A stretch of DNA of 64,000 nucleotides from Peptococcaceae bacterium (GCA_023512435.1 JAILZP010000006.1:51268-115267); one strand, 5' to 3'. Positions 17,242 through 26,645 are shown, counted from the first letter of the stretch. Numbers and translations are program-made. The notes: a model not told the origin generated them from the sequence alone.

Positions 17242-18951
17242 GTGAATACAAACCGCAAAGTTTACGCCGTGCTGTTCTTCAATATTGCCGCGGTGGTCTG
17301 CGCTTGCCTGTTCTATGCCCTGCCGCGGATGAGAAACATTATTACGGAAAACCTGCTGCCAGGGCAAGGAATCCTGGTCACCGACCAGGCCTTGCAAGCC
17401 CTGAACAGGGAATGCCTTGTCCTGTCGGTTTCCCTGGTTTTGCTGGCCGCCGCGCTGCTGTGGTTTTCCATTTATTTAACCGGTGAAATTTTACGACCCA
17501 TGAATACATTCATCAACAAGATAGGGCATATCTACCTCCCGGGCGGGCAGGAGGATATGGAAAGAACAACGGCCGGGATCCAGGCCGCATCCAGCAGCGC
17601 CGGCCTGATAAACAGCCTGCCAATAGGCATAATGGCGGTTAACTGTGACGGCATCATCTATTTGTTCAACCGGGAAGCCGGCGAAATAACCAAACTGGAC
17701 CCTTCCCAGGTGGTCGGCCGCCCATTGGTCCAGTTTTTCCCGAACAATGTCTCCAGCTGCGCAATGGAAGTTGTAAATACCGGCAGGGAATACCTGGGGC
17801 TGAGAAATATAATCAAGGCGGGAGATTTTTTCAGGGAACTCCTTTTATGCATCAGCCCCCTCCGCACCGGGGACCTGGTCACCGGCGCCATAGCGGTTTT
17901 TCAAGACGTCACCCCGCAGCGCAAGATGATCGAGGTCCAGTCCGCCTATGCCCTGGCCAGGGACCTGGCCACCCAGAAGGATCTGGACGGCACCGTCCGG
18001 CTCATCGCCAGGTCGGCGGCCGAAATGGTAAACATAGAGTATACCGCTGTATTCCTCGCCGATGAGAACGGGAGGTTAACAATCCAATCGTCCTGCGGGA
18101 TACCGCCGGAAGAGGTCGAAAAGTACAACGCGTCCCCCTGGCATGTAAACAGCCCGGAAATTAAGAGTCTATATCTGAACAGGGTTCCGCTCCTGCACGG
18201 GGACGTCAGGAACAAGCCCGACCTCAGTCCCCTCCTGATTTTGCCTGGAATAAGCTCCCTCTACTCCTTCCCGATTATTTACGAAGACCGCCTGATCGGT
18301 TTGTTAAACCTGTACAGCCAAGATCAAAACAAGCTGTCAAAGGACATGATCTACCTCATTCGGTCCCTGTCTGGACAGTTGAACACCGCCATAACCAATT
18401 TCTACGAACTTCAGAGAATGCGCGCCCTGGCTTCGGTGGACGGCCTGACGGGCCTATTCAACAAGAAGCACTTCCTGCAGGCTGTCGAAGCCCAGCTTCT
18501 GAAAGCCTGCGCCTCTTCTCCCCTGTCCCTGATCATGCTGGACATAGACCACTTTAAAAAAATTAACGACAGCTTCGGCCACCAGTTCGGGGACCGGATT
18601 CTCAAGGAAGTGGCCGGCCTGATCTCCAGGCTGGTCCGGGAAAGCGACCTTGTCTGCCGCTACGGGGGAGAGGAATTTTCCGTCGTCATGCCCGGGACTT
18701 CCAAAGAAAAGGCCCTGGAGGCGGCGGACCGGATCAGGTCCGGGATTGAGAGCTATGTTTTCTACGGACCCGGCAAAGAGCCCCTGACCATCACCGTATC
18801 CGGCGGAGTGGCCTGCTTTCCGGAAGACGCCTCAAACGCCGACGACCTCATTATGAAAAGCGACACTGCCCTATACGCGGCCAAGAGGGCCGGCCGCAAC
18901 CGCATATCCGCATACGAACCAGAACAGAAATTAACACAATTCATCAATTGA
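17242..18951 (+). CDS. Membrane diguanylate cyclase with PAS, GAF and GGDEF domains
   Basis: The protein is 569 residues. Two hydrophobic segments (about 7-27 and 58-80) frame a small extracytoplasmic loop. A PAS domain (about 120-225, with LPIGIMAVNCDGIIYLFNR), a GAF domain (about 235-395) and a GGDEF domain (about 405-565) follow. GGEEF is intact at 475-479, so it should make cyclic di-GMP. RESD at 466-469 lies exactly five residues before GGEEF, which is the inhibitory product-binding I-site. The start is a GTG with a modest site. It stands 5' to the hdrCBA operon but is separated by 322 nt and a promoter, so co-regulation is not shown. Confidence 0.93.
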   Translation: MNTNRKVYAVLFFNIAAVVCACLFYALPRMRNIITENLLPGQGILVTDQALQALNRECLVLSVSLVLLAAALLWFSIYLTGEILRPMNTFINKIGHIYLPGGQEDMERTTAGIQAASSSAGLINSLPIGIMAVNCDGIIYLFNREAGEITKLDPSQVVGRPLVQFFPNNVSSCAMEVVNTGREYLGLRNIIKAGDFFRELLLCISPLRTGDLVTGAIAVFQDVTPQRKMIEVQSAYALARDLATQKDLDGTVRLIARSAAEMVNIEYTAVFLADENGRLTIQSSCGIPPEEVEKYNASPWHVNSPEIKSLYLNRVPLLHGDVRNKPDLSPLLILPGISSLYSFPIIYEDRLIGLLNLYSQDQNKLSKDMIYLIRSLSGQLNTAITNFYELQRMRALASVDGLTGLFNKKHFLQAVEAQLLKACASSPLSLIMLDIDHFKKINDSFGHQFGDRILKEVAGLISRLVRESDLVCRYGGEEFSVVMPGTSKEKALEAADRIRSGIESYVFYGPGKEPLTITVSGGVACFPEDASNADDLIMKSDTALYAAKRAGRNRISAYEPEQKLTQFIN

Positions 18952-19273
18952 ACCGGCTGGCTTAGCGGTTTTATGGCATTGTAGATAAATTTCGCTTATA
19001 CTACTATTAATAAAAATAAAAAAATGTACAAGTAACCCCTGTGGAAATATGTTTTTAGTACTTGACATGAACATCACAAGATTTTAAAATTTATTGAGCG
19101 ATATTTTGCCAAAATCTTTTTTCGCCACTTAACAATTAGAAGCGTAATTCCGGTTAAATATATACCAAAATATGTATTAACAATTTTGACATTATAAAGT
19201 GTTATTTTTTTACCTATAGTTATGTTTTTTAAATATAGTTATTAAATAACATTAAATAATGGGGAGTTATCAT
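18952..19273 (+). other. AT-rich leader/promoter region of hdrCBA
   Basis: A gene-free stretch of 322 bases, far richer in AT than its surroundings. It holds the sigma-A promoter listed separately and a long untranslated leader of about 175 nt. A second TTGACA at 19186-19191 has no well-spaced -10. I see no known riboswitch consensus in it. Confidence 0.5.
19062..19090 (+). promoter_or_regulatory. Sigma-A promoter for hdrCBA
   Basis: TTGACA at 19062-19067 and TAAAAT at 19085-19090 with a 17-nt spacer. The -35 is perfect and the -10 differs from consensus at one position. Transcription would start near 19097. Confidence 0.75.
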
Positions 19274-19846
19274 ATGGAAAACTTGTTTCAGAATCAATCA
19301 TTTGCCATGGAAGTAAGAAAGAAAAGCGGCCAGCCCATCGAACTCTGTTATCAATGTCAAAAATGCGCATCAGGCTGCTCCATGGCCAGGTACACGGATT
19401 ACACCCCCAACCAGATCCTCCGTTTTGTCCAGTTGGGAATGAAAGAAAAGGTGCTTAACAGTTCGATGATATGGATCTGCTCCAGCTGCGAGATTTGCGG
19501 GGCCAGGTGTCCCAACGAAATAAAAATGGCCGAGGTAATGGACGTTCTTAAGCATATGGCCATCAGCGAAAATATTATCAAGGAAAAAAACATATACACC
19601 TTTAACGATATTTTTTTAAATACGGTTAAGTCAAGGGGCAGGATTCACGAGTTGACCATGATGTCTCTTTACAAGTTAAAAACCAGGGACCTCTTTTCCG
19701 ATGTCGAACACGGGATTAAATTGTTTTTAAAGGGCAAGCTGCCCCTTCTGTCCAGGGGGATAAGAAACAGAAAGCTCCTCAAGGATATATTTAACCGCAG
19801 CATAGACTCCGTTAACAAAGATAACTTCGTCAAATGTTCCAATTAA
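19274..19846 (+). CDS. hdrC: Heterodisulfide reductase subunit C-like protein
   Basis: The protein is 190 residues from the ATG at 19274, which has GGGGAG 7 nt upstream. An ATG at 19259 lies before that site and is rejected. It has two [4Fe-4S] motifs: Cys25/28/31/35 (CYQCQKCASGC) and Cys69/72/75/79 (CSSCEICGARC). This is the HdrC ferredoxin that wires HdrA to HdrB. It is followed by hdrB and hdrA in the canonical order C-B-A. No mvhD lies in this operon, so the electron donor to HdrA must come from elsewhere or from the fused domains of HdrA1. Confidence 0.9.
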   Translation: MENLFQNQSFAMEVRKKSGQPIELCYQCQKCASGCSMARYTDYTPNQILRFVQLGMKEKVLNSSMIWICSSCEICGARCPNEIKMAEVMDVLKHMAISENIIKEKNIYTFNDIFLNTVKSRGRIHELTMMSLYKLKTRDLFSDVEHGIKLFLKGKLPLLSRGIRNRKLLKDIFNRSIDSVNKDNFVKCSN

Positions 19847-19927
19847 CCGGTGAATGAACGCAGCCCGGTCCGGCACGGGGCCGGCGGCTGAAAGAATATA
19901 AAATCTAACTGGGGAGGAGACCTTTCC

Positions 19928-20782
19928 TTGGACTTTTCATACTACCCGGGATGTTCCCTCGAATCCAGCGCCAGGGAGTACCATCTTTCCGCCGTGGCGG
20001 TGAGCAGGGCCCTGGGCCTGAACCTGGTGGAACTGGAGGACTGGATATGCTGCGGGGCCACTTCGGCTCACAGCACAAACCAGCTGCTGGCGTATTCCCT
20101 GCCTGCAAGCAATATCGCTTTGGCGCAGCAAGCGGGCCACGACCTGGTGGTGCCGTGCGCGGCCTGCTACAGCAGACTGAAGCGGACAGATCACGTCTTA
20201 AGGAATGATCTGTGCAGGAGAGAGGAACTGGAACAAGTAGTCGGGTTCAAGTACAACGGCAGCGTGAACGTGATGTCGCTGCTGGAAGCCTTTACAACCA
20301 GGCTGGGACCCGATGCAATCGAAAAACATGTCAAGGTTCCTCTTGAGGGCCTTAAGCTGGCCTGTTTCTACGGCTGCCTGATCGTCCGGCCCCCGGAGAT
20401 CACCCGTTTTGATAACCCCGAAAATCCGACTTCACTGGACGTCCTGATGAAATCAATAGGGGCCAGCCCACTGATGTGGTCATACAAAACCGAGTGCTGC
20501 GGGGCCAACCTGAGCCTGACCGCAGGCAGCACGGTCAAAAAAATGGTCACAAGGCTGCTGGAAATGGCGGAGGAGGCCGGCGCCCAGGCCATTGTCACAG
20601 CCTGCCCGCTGTGCCAGATGAACATTGAATTGCGAAGGGAAAACAATAACGGATGCCTTCCGTCATTTTATTTCACCGAGCTGATAGGCCTGGCGCTCGG
20701 GATAACCAACTCTAAAAAGTGGCTGACGAAGCACCTGGTTGATCCATTCCCGCTGCTTCGGTCACTGTCGCTGGCGGTATAA
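19928..20782 (+). CDS. hdrB: Heterodisulfide reductase subunit B-like protein
   Basis: The protein is 284 residues from a TTG start with GGAGGAG 8 nt upstream. It carries the two CCG motifs that bind the noncubane [4Fe-4S] clusters of HdrB: Cys41-Cys42-Gly43 and Cys190-Cys191-Gly192. Partner cysteines are at Cys9, Cys77/Cys80, Cys146/Cys150 and Cys226/Cys229 (TACPLCQMN). In methanogens HdrB reduces the CoM-CoB heterodisulfide. A bacterium lacks that substrate, so another disulfide or a thiol/quinone-like acceptor is likely. The hdrC-hdrB gap is 81 nt; hdrA follows closely. Confidence 0.92.
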   Translation: MDFSYYPGCSLESSAREYHLSAVAVSRALGLNLVELEDWICCGATSAHSTNQLLAYSLPASNIALAQQAGHDLVVPCAACYSRLKRTDHVLRNDLCRREELEQVVGFKYNGSVNVMSLLEAFTTRLGPDAIEKHVKVPLEGLKLACFYGCLIVRPPEITRFDNPENPTSLDVLMKSIGASPLMWSYKTECCGANLSLTAGSTVKKMVTRLLEMAEEAGAQAIVTACPLCQMNIELRRENNNGCLPSFYFTELIGLALGITNSKKWLTKHLVDPFPLLRSLSLAV

Positions 20783-20806
20783 ACACTCCGGATGGAGGTT
20801 GCGGAC

Positions 20807-23800
20807 TTGAACAACAACGTACAGCAGAAAACAGACAAAATGGTCGGGGCGGTTTTAGTCGTGGGCGCCGGCATCAGCGGGATGCAGTCGGCGCTGGACC
20901 TGGCCGAGATGGGATTCAAGGTTTACCTGATAGACAAGTCGCCGGCAATCGGAGGGCGCATGCCCATGCTGGACAAGACCTTTCCCACCAACGACTGTTC
21001 CATGTGCATACTGTCCCCCAAACTGGTGGAGTGCGGAAGGCACCGCAATATAACGATCCACACCATGTCGGAGGTCTCCGGCATAGAAGGAACACCGGGC
21101 AACTTTACCGTAACCGTTAAAAAGCATCCCCGTTACGTGGACGATCAGAAGTGCCTGGGATGCGGCAACTGCGCCGAGGTCTGCCCTGTCAAAACACCCG
21201 ATGAATTCAACCAGGGCATGGGCAAGCGCAAGGCTATATACAAGCTTTATCCGCAGGCCTATCCCAACGCTTATACCATTGACAGGGAAAAATGCCTGAG
21301 GATGAAGAAGCCGAAGGCCTGCGGAAAATGCCTGGACGCCTGCCCGGTTAAGGCCATCGATCATAACATGAAGGAAGAAGAAATCCGGGTTAATGTGGGG
21401 TCTATAATACTGTGCCCCGGTTTTGAGCTTTTCGACGCCGAGCTCAGGGGTGAATACGGATTCGGCCTTTACCAGAACGTTATCACCAGTATTCAGTTTG
21501 AACGCATGCTCAGTGCCTCCGGCCCTTACGGCGGACACCTGATAAGGCCCTCCGACGGAAGGGAAGTAAAGAAGATAGCCTTTATCCAGTGCGTGGGGTC
21601 CAGGGACATATCCAAAAACCAGGGCTACTGTTCGTCGGTGTGCTGCATGTACGCCACCAAGGAGGCGGTAATCGCCAAGGAACACGTTCCCGGGCTGGAA
21701 ACAACCATTTTTTGCATGGATGTCAGGGCTTTTGGAAAAGATTTTGAGAAATATTATTCCCGGGCCGAGAACGATTACCAGGTCCGCTACGTCAAATGCA
21801 TGATCTCCTCGGTCAAGGAGCTACAGCAGACCAAGGACCTCCGGCTGCAGTACCGCACCCCGGAAGGCAGTCTGGTGGAGGAAGACTTCGACATGGTCAT
21901 CCTGTCCGTGGGGTTAAAGCCTTCCTCTGATGTGACCGGCCTGGCAGCCCATATGGAAATACCCCTTAACAACTACAACTTTTGCCAGGTGGTCCCGCTT
22001 TCAGGCGTGAGGACCTTCAGGCCCGGGATTTTTGTGGCCGGCGTTTTCAGCGGCCCCAAGGACATACCGGAAACGGTCATGCAGGCCAGCGCCGCCGCGG
22101 GCGATTGCGCCGCTTTCCTCGCCCCGGAGCGCAACAGCCTGGTCAGCGAAAGGGTGTTCCCGGAGGAAAAGGACATTTCCGGACAGGAACCCCGCATCGG
22201 AGTTTTCGTGTGCCACTGCGGAATAAACATCGGCAGCGTTGTGGATGTCCCTTCGGTGGTAGAGTATGCCAGGACCCTGCCCAACGTGGTTTACGCCCAG
22301 GAAGGCCTCTACGTGTGCTCCCAGGACAGCCAGGCCAACATGAAAGAACTGATTGACCGGCATGGTCTGAACAGGGTTGTGGTGGCTTCCTGCAGCCCCA
22401 GGACGCACAAGCCGCTTTTCCAGGAAACGCTGCGGGACGCCGGGCTGAACAAACACCTGTTTGAGATGGCCAACATCCGCGATCAGTGCTCCTGGGTCCA
22501 TCAGAACGATCCCGGCAAAGCGACTGAAAAAGCAAAGGACCTGGTCAATATGGCGGTTAGGAAGGCTGCCACCCTGAAACCCATCCAGTCCATGGTAGTT
22601 GATGTGAACCCATCCTGCCTGGTGATTGGCGGAGGCGTGTCCGGAATGAACGCCGCACTTTGCCTGGCCGACCAGGGGTATCGTGTTCACCTGGTTGAGG
22701 CTGCGGACAGGCTGGGCGGTCTCGCCCTGAGGATAAGCGAAGGATTTGGCGGGGAAAATATTTCGTCCTACCTGGAGGATATGGTTTCAAAGATACAGTC
22801 CCACCCCCTCGTTGAGGTGCACTACAACTGCCGGGTGGAGCAAGTGTCCGGTTTTGTGGGGAACTTCAGGTCGACCCTGACCGGCGGAAAGGAAATCAAC
22901 CACGGCGCCGTGATCATAGCCAACGGCGGCGGGGAATACAAACCCTCAGAGTACCTCTACGGCGAACACCCGGGGGTTATGACCCAGTTGGAGCTGGACG
23001 AGGCCGTTGTTTCCGGGGACGCAAGGATCAAAAACGCCCGGACGGTGGTCATGATCCAGTGCGTTGGCTCCCGAGAAGAAGACCGCCCATACTGCAGCCG
23101 CATTTGCTGCATCAAAACGATGAAGCTGGCCCTAAAGCTCAAGCAAATCAACCCGGCCTTAAACATCGTGGTTTTGTACCGGGACATCAGGACATACGGA
23201 TTCCACGAGGACCTCTACCGGGAGGTCAGGTCCCAGGGCGTTATTTTTATCCGCTACGACCTCGGCCAGAAACCTGCCGTAACCGCGTCGAACGTCAGCG
23301 GGCGCGATGTCTTAAAGGTTTCCGTGATCGACCATGTAATCGGCGAAGTCCTGGACATAGGGGCCGACCTCCTGGTGCTGGCGGCCGCCACGGTTCCGGC
23401 GGAAAGCAATGCCCGTATCTCCAAGATGTTCAAGGTCCCCCTGAACCAGGACGGGTTCTTCCAGGAAGCCCACATGAAGCTGCGGCCGGTGGACTTTTCC
23501 TCGGACGGAATATTTCTTTGCGGGCTGGCCCACGGACCCAAAGGGCTGGACTGCTCGGTCATCCAGGGGAAGGCGGCGGCGGCCAGGGCGGCAACCCTGC
23601 TTGGCCGCAAAACCCTTGAATCAAAGGGAATCACCGCGGTGGTGGACAAGGAAAAATGTGCGGCCTGCCTCACCTGTGTCCGGCTGTGCCCGTTCAATGC
23701 CCCCAGAATAAAGGAACACAGGGCGGAAATCGAGGCGGTCCTGTGCCGGGGATGCGGGTCCTGCGCAGGCGAGTGCCCCAACAAGGCCATCAAGCTGCTG

Positions 23801-23851
23801 GGTTATTCGGATGAACAATATAACGCCATGGTTTCCGGTCTCTGCGACTAA
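20807..23851 (+). CDS. hdrA: Double-FAD HdrA-like flavoprotein (HdrA1)
   Basis: The protein is 1014 residues from TTG 20807, which has GGAGG 8 nt upstream; an ATG at 20792 overlaps that site. It has two HdrA-like FAD modules. The first starts with VLVVGAGISGMQSALDLAE and includes the PTNDCSMCILSPKLVECGRH segment plus two [4Fe-4S] motifs (CLGCGNCAEVCP, CGKCLDACP). The second follows VFVCHCGINIGSVVDVP, the HdrA N-terminal cysteine block, and has a second GGGVSG site. The C-terminus has CAACLTCVRLCP and CRGCGSCAGECP ferredoxin motifs. Such doubled HdrA proteins are candidates for flavin-based electron bifurcation. It is followed by a 17-bp terminator hairpin. Confidence 0.9.
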   Translation: MNNNVQQKTDKMVGAVLVVGAGISGMQSALDLAEMGFKVYLIDKSPAIGGRMPMLDKTFPTNDCSMCILSPKLVECGRHRNITIHTMSEVSGIEGTPGNFTVTVKKHPRYVDDQKCLGCGNCAEVCPVKTPDEFNQGMGKRKAIYKLYPQAYPNAYTIDREKCLRMKKPKACGKCLDACPVKAIDHNMKEEEIRVNVGSIILCPGFELFDAELRGEYGFGLYQNVITSIQFERMLSASGPYGGHLIRPSDGREVKKIAFIQCVGSRDISKNQGYCSSVCCMYATKEAVIAKEHVPGLETTIFCMDVRAFGKDFEKYYSRAENDYQVRYVKCMISSVKELQQTKDLRLQYRTPEGSLVEEDFDMVILSVGLKPSSDVTGLAAHMEIPLNNYNFCQVVPLSGVRTFRPGIFVAGVFSGPKDIPETVMQASAAAGDCAAFLAPERNSLVSERVFPEEKDISGQEPRIGVFVCHCGINIGSVVDVPSVVEYARTLPNVVYAQEGLYVCSQDSQANMKELIDRHGLNRVVVASCSPRTHKPLFQETLRDAGLNKHLFEMANIRDQCSWVHQNDPGKATEKAKDLVNMAVRKAATLKPIQSMVVDVNPSCLVIGGGVSGMNAALCLADQGYRVHLVEAADRLGGLALRISEGFGGENISSYLEDMVSKIQSHPLVEVHYNCRVEQVSGFVGNFRSTLTGGKEINHGAVIIANGGGEYKPSEYLYGEHPGVMTQLELDEAVVSGDARIKNARTVVMIQCVGSREEDRPYCSRICCIKTMKLALKLKQINPALNIVVLYRDIRTYGFHEDLYREVRSQGVIFIRYDLGQKPAVTASNVSGRDVLKVSVIDHVIGEVLDIGADLLVLAAATVPAESNARISKMFKVPLNQDGFFQEAHMKLRPVDFSSDGIFLCGLAHGPKGLDCSVIQGKAAAARAATLLGRKTLESKGITAVVDKEKCAACLTCVRLCPFNAPRIKEHRAEIEAVLCRGCGSCAGECPNKAIKLLGYSDEQYNAMVSGLCD

Positions 23852-23884
23852 TCGGCCTCAATAAGGACACCGCCAGGCAAAGAT

Positions 23885-23929
23885 AAGAAGCGGGGAGAGA
23901 ATCCGGACCGGGTTCTCTCCCCGCTTCTT
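23885..23929 (+). terminator. Strong hairpin after hdrCBA
   Basis: A perfect 17-bp stem (23885-23901 with 23913-23929) and an 11-nt loop, 34 nt after the hdrA stop. There is no long T-run after it, only CTTCTTCCCC, so it may terminate with help or stabilise the transcript. Confidence 0.75.
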
Positions 23930-23991
23930 CCCCGATCTCTCCCCCTGCCGCTTTCCCTGCCCCGTCTGCCTTCTGCCTCTTTTTGCGGATA

Positions 23992-24240
23992 CTAATTTAC
24001 AATATCTGATTCCTGGACAATGAAATATCTTTTAAATGTCAACCCGGCGGCCAGGAGATTGGCGATTATGTTGTCACAGGTGTTGACGCGGCAGTTGACC
24101 ACTATAACCGCCTCCATGCTGAGATGGTCCAGGTCGGCCAGTTCGACACCCGGTATTCCAGCAATGAATGCCAGGGCCTGATCGAGGGTATGTTTTCCCA
24201 GATTCAGCTTTTGCAGGCCTATCCTGATGTATCCGTTCAT
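23992..24240 (-). CDS. Small conserved-looking hypothetical protein
   Basis: The protein is 82 residues with ATG preceded by GAGGGTG. It begins MNGYIRIGLQKLNLG and alternates strands and helices in an alpha/beta pattern, with two cysteines near the middle (VVNCRVNTCDN). It has no signal peptide. It converges on the hdrCBA terminator. I do not recognise the family. The composition and ribosome binding site support it as a real gene. Confidence 0.55.
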   Translation of the reverse strand: MNGYIRIGLQKLNLGKHTLDQALAFIAGIPGVELADLDHLSMEAVIVVNCRVNTCDNIIANLLAAGLTFKRYFIVQESDIVN

Positions 24241-24427
24241 ATGAACACCCTCTGCGGTGTTGGTCTTTTTACTTTAACGCCGCCGCGATCAAATATCACT
24301 TAAGCTGCATGTTGAATTGAAAGATTGTGAAATTTGTCCTATGCCCATTATATTCTTAATTTTTAACATATGTCAATATGTAAAATTATCAAAAAATTCT
24401 TTTAAGATGCTCCCTGGCATATTCATG

Positions 24428-24448
24428 AAAAAACCGCCTTGCCGGCGG
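24428..24448 (-). terminator. Terminator of the Mrp/DUF5320 cluster
   Basis: Read leftward, CCGCC-GGCAA-GGCGG followed by TTTTTT. It lies 63 nt after the stop of the DUF5320 gene at 24512 and ends the leftward cluster. Confidence 0.75.
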
Positions 24449-24474
24449 CTGGACTCGCACTCACCTCGGCCTCA

Positions 24475-24492
24475 TGCCGCAAGATTGCGGCA
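24475..24492. repeat. Dispersed hairpin repeat TGCCGCA-TGCGGCA, copy 1
   Basis: TGCCGCA, a 4-nt loop AGAT, and TGCGGCA form a perfect 7-bp stem, followed by CC. A near-identical copy lies at 59020-59037. Both are intergenic. Confidence 0.6.
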
Positions 24493-24511
24493 CCCCGGAC
24501 AATGAATATTT

Positions 24512-24853
24512 CTATTCATCACTTTTTTCGTCAACTTTTTCTTTTTCTTCCAGTTCTTTTAGGCGTTTTTCTATAAAGGCAGCCTGTTTACGCAATATCC
24601 TCGCTTCATTCATCAGATACTCCTTCTCAGTTTCCGGATCCTGGGCATTCAGCGGACCGCAGTAGGCTGCGTACCATCCCGGCCATCTTGAAATCCGGAA
24701 GCAACTGCCCCGGCCAAAGCCGGGCCATCGGCCGTAATACAAGCCTCTCCCCCCGCGCGCATGCCCGGGCATGCCGAGCCTGGCGCAGAACCCCGCCAGC
24801 CTGCCTGCACGCGGACCCATCCCAAAGGGACCGGTCCCGTCTCCACCCGGCAT
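24512..24853 (-). CDS. DUF5320-family protein
   Basis: The protein is 113 residues. The N-terminus MPGGDGTGPFGMGPRAGR is the hallmark of the DUF5320 family. A glycine/arginine/aromatic-rich middle follows, then a C-terminal coiled coil (about 82-110, ARILRKQAAFIEKRLKELEEKE). Function of the family is unknown, but it is repeatedly found next to Mrp/NBP35 ATPases and NifX-like proteins in strict anaerobes. Three copies occur in this cluster. The coiled coil suggests oligomers. Confidence 0.8.
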   Translation of the reverse strand: MPGGDGTGPFGMGPRAGRLAGFCARLGMPGHARGGRGLYYGRWPGFGRGSCFRISRWPGWYAAYCGPLNAQDPETEKEYLMNEARILRKQAAFIEKRLKELEEKEKVDEKSDE

Positions 24854-24920
24854 GGGTCAACACCTCCTTTTTTTAATCAACCACTATAATGGTTACTGGA
24901 TAGCTGGTGTTCAAAACGCT

Positions 24921-25142
24921 TCAAACCGTGCGGTTGCGGTATCCTCTTCCGCGCCCGATCCCTCTGGGTGTGCCATCATTGCTGACCAGCCCTGACGCCA
25001 GGATCTGTCCCATCAGGCGGGCAAGCCCCTTAACCGCCCCCGCCGCTTGACCCGGCAGGTCTCCCTGATTCAGGCACCTTCCCATTCCCCTGCCGGTCAT
25101 TCTGCCCCGGCCCAGCGGACCGGTCCCGTCAAAACGCGGCAT
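24921..25142 (-). CDS. DUF5320-family protein, short form
   Basis: The protein is 73 residues from the ATG at 25142, chosen because it restores the family opening MPRFDGTGPLGRGRMTGRGMG. A GTG three codons earlier is in frame. It lacks the C-terminal coiled coil of its two paralogues and ends in a glycine/arginine-rich tail (GIGRGRGYRNRTV). It may be a truncated or specialised copy. Its neighbours on the same strand are DUF5320 and IscU-like genes. Confidence 0.7.
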   Translation of the reverse strand: MPRFDGTGPLGRGRMTGRGMGRCLNQGDLPGQAAGAVKGLARLMGQILASGLVSNDGTPRGIGRGRGYRNRTV

Positions 25143-25207
25143 TAAAGTCACCCCCCTTCATTCAGCTGTTTTAATAGCCTGCCGCCCAATTCATCCAGCG
25201 GGCATCT

Positions 25208-25690
25208 TCAAGGCTTCCTCAAGCCTTCTCTTTCAATCCCGTCCAGGATCTCTTTCCTTGCGCTGCCGTAATCGTTTTCTTTTTTAAGCCTGCCTTCACT
25301 GACCGCCCGCCGGTACACCAGCAGGTGGTCGTAAATGGCCTGGCGCAGAGCCTTCAGGGCCAGCAGCGAACAATGCTGCTTTTTTTCAGGCAATCCCCCC
25401 AGAAATTCTACAACCTCGTCGTCCGTTAATTTCAATGCCTCGTTAATTTTTTTGTTCATGGCGAGAACAGTCACGGCGCTGGAGGTGGCTATCGCCCCCG
25501 CGCAGCCGTATACTCTGAATTTAATATCTTCTATAATGTCGTTTTGGATGCGGACGGTCATTTCGCACACATCCCCGCAGCCGGGGTCGCCCACCCTGCC
25601 GTAACCGTTATAGTTCCCGGCAACCCCAACGTTCCGGGGATTATTAAAATGGTCAAGGGTAATCTCGCTGTATTCCAGCAAACCTATCAA
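25208..25690 (-). CDS. IscU/NifU-type iron-sulfur scaffold protein
   Basis: The protein is 160 residues from a TTG start with GGGGTGA 6 nt upstream. The three scaffold cysteines are Cys38 (GDPGCGD, with Asp40), Cys63 (YGCAGAIATSS) and Cys107 (QHCSLLA). The N-terminus EITLDHFNNPRNVG is typical. It assembles Fe-S clusters for transfer to apoproteins. No cysteine desulfurase lies next to it. The adjoining Mrp-type ATPase is an Fe-S carrier, so the pair could feed the many ferredoxin-like enzymes nearby. Confidence 0.9.
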   Translation of the reverse strand: MIGLLEYSEITLDHFNNPRNVGVAGNYNGYGRVGDPGCGDVCEMTVRIQNDIIEDIKFRVYGCAGAIATSSAVTVLAMNKKINEALKLTDDEVVEFLGGLPEKKQHCSLLALKALRQAIYDHLLVYRRAVSEGRLKKENDYGSARKEILDGIEREGLRKP

Positions 25691-25724
25691 GGCATGTCAC
25701 CCCGCAAACTTCCCACTTCGACCG

Positions 25725-26564
25725 TCAAAACTGCTGCCGGGTTAAAATCCAGGGGATGCGTTCCATAAAAAGATCGCTTTGGTATTGTTCAATCCTGCCC
25801 TGGTCGGATAACGTTGAAAGCTGCGGATCGAGCGGCATGCTCCCCAGGAAGGGAATCCCGAATTTCTCGCACATTTCTTTGCCCTTACCCGTCCCGAACA
25901 GGGGAAATTCCCGGCCGCAATGGGGGCAGACGGCCCCGGTCATGTTTTCGATCAGGCCCAGTATGGGTACGTTCATGTGCAGGGCCATTTTGATGGCCTT
26001 CTTTACGATCATGGCGGCAAGGTCCTGGGGCGAGGACACGACGATAATCCCGCCCAGGGGAAGGGATTGCATCACGGTTAAGGGAACGTCCCCGGTACCG
26101 GGGGGTAAATCCACAAAAAGGTAGTCCAGGCAGCCCCAGGCCACGTCCGTCCAAAACTGTTTGACCGCACCCGAAATCACCGGTCCGCGCCAGATTACGA
26201 AATCGTCCTCGTTTGGCATTAACAGGTTTAGGGACATGACCTTTACGCCGGTGGAAGACATTGAAGGGAAAACAGCAACGCCGTTGCTTTCGGCCATTCC
26301 CCTGAGACCGAACATCTTCGGCACGCTGGGGCCGGTAATGTCGGCATCCAGGACCCCCACTTTGTATCCCTTTTGGTTGAATCCGCAGGCCAGCAGGGAT
26401 GTCACCGACGATTTTCCCACTCCGCCCTTGCCGCTCATGACCGCAATGACATTCTTGATCCTGCTGTTGTCGTTTTCCGGCAGCTTTTCGAGGACGCACT
26501 GCGTATTGTCACTGCATTCTCCCTTTTGTTCCAGGTCGCATGTGGAGCACTTTGAATCCTGCAT
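25725..26564 (-). CDS. Mrp/NBP35-family iron-sulfur carrier ATPase
   Basis: The protein is 279 residues from the ATG at 26564, chosen because GGGAGGGGAG lies upstream and it begins with a cysteine-rich NBP35-like N-terminus (Cys6, Cys9, Cys17, Cys23). The deviant Walker A SGKGGVGKSS is at about 44-53. DLPPGTGDVPLT and the C-terminal CPHCG motif, which binds a bridging [4Fe-4S] cluster in the dimer, are present. Family members bind and hand over Fe-S clusters in an ATP-dependent way. The N-terminal cysteines make it closer to NBP35 than to short bacterial Mrp. Confidence 0.92.
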   Translation of the reverse strand: MQDSKCSTCDLEQKGECSDNTQCVLEKLPENDNSRIKNVIAVMSGKGGVGKSSVTSLLACGFNQKGYKVGVLDADITGPSVPKMFGLRGMAESNGVAVFPSMSSTGVKVMSLNLLMPNEDDFVIWRGPVISGAVKQFWTDVAWGCLDYLFVDLPPGTGDVPLTVMQSLPLGGIIVVSSPQDLAAMIVKKAIKMALHMNVPILGLIENMTGAVCPHCGREFPLFGTGKGKEMCEKFGIPFLGSMPLDPQLSTLSDQGRIEQYQSDLFMERIPWILTRQQF

Positions 26565-26645
26565 ATTTTGAGAATCTCCCCTCCCGCATTGATTGACAGA
26601 TAACCGGTATATCTCATAACCACCTCCGCCGGGGAGGTTTGGCAA

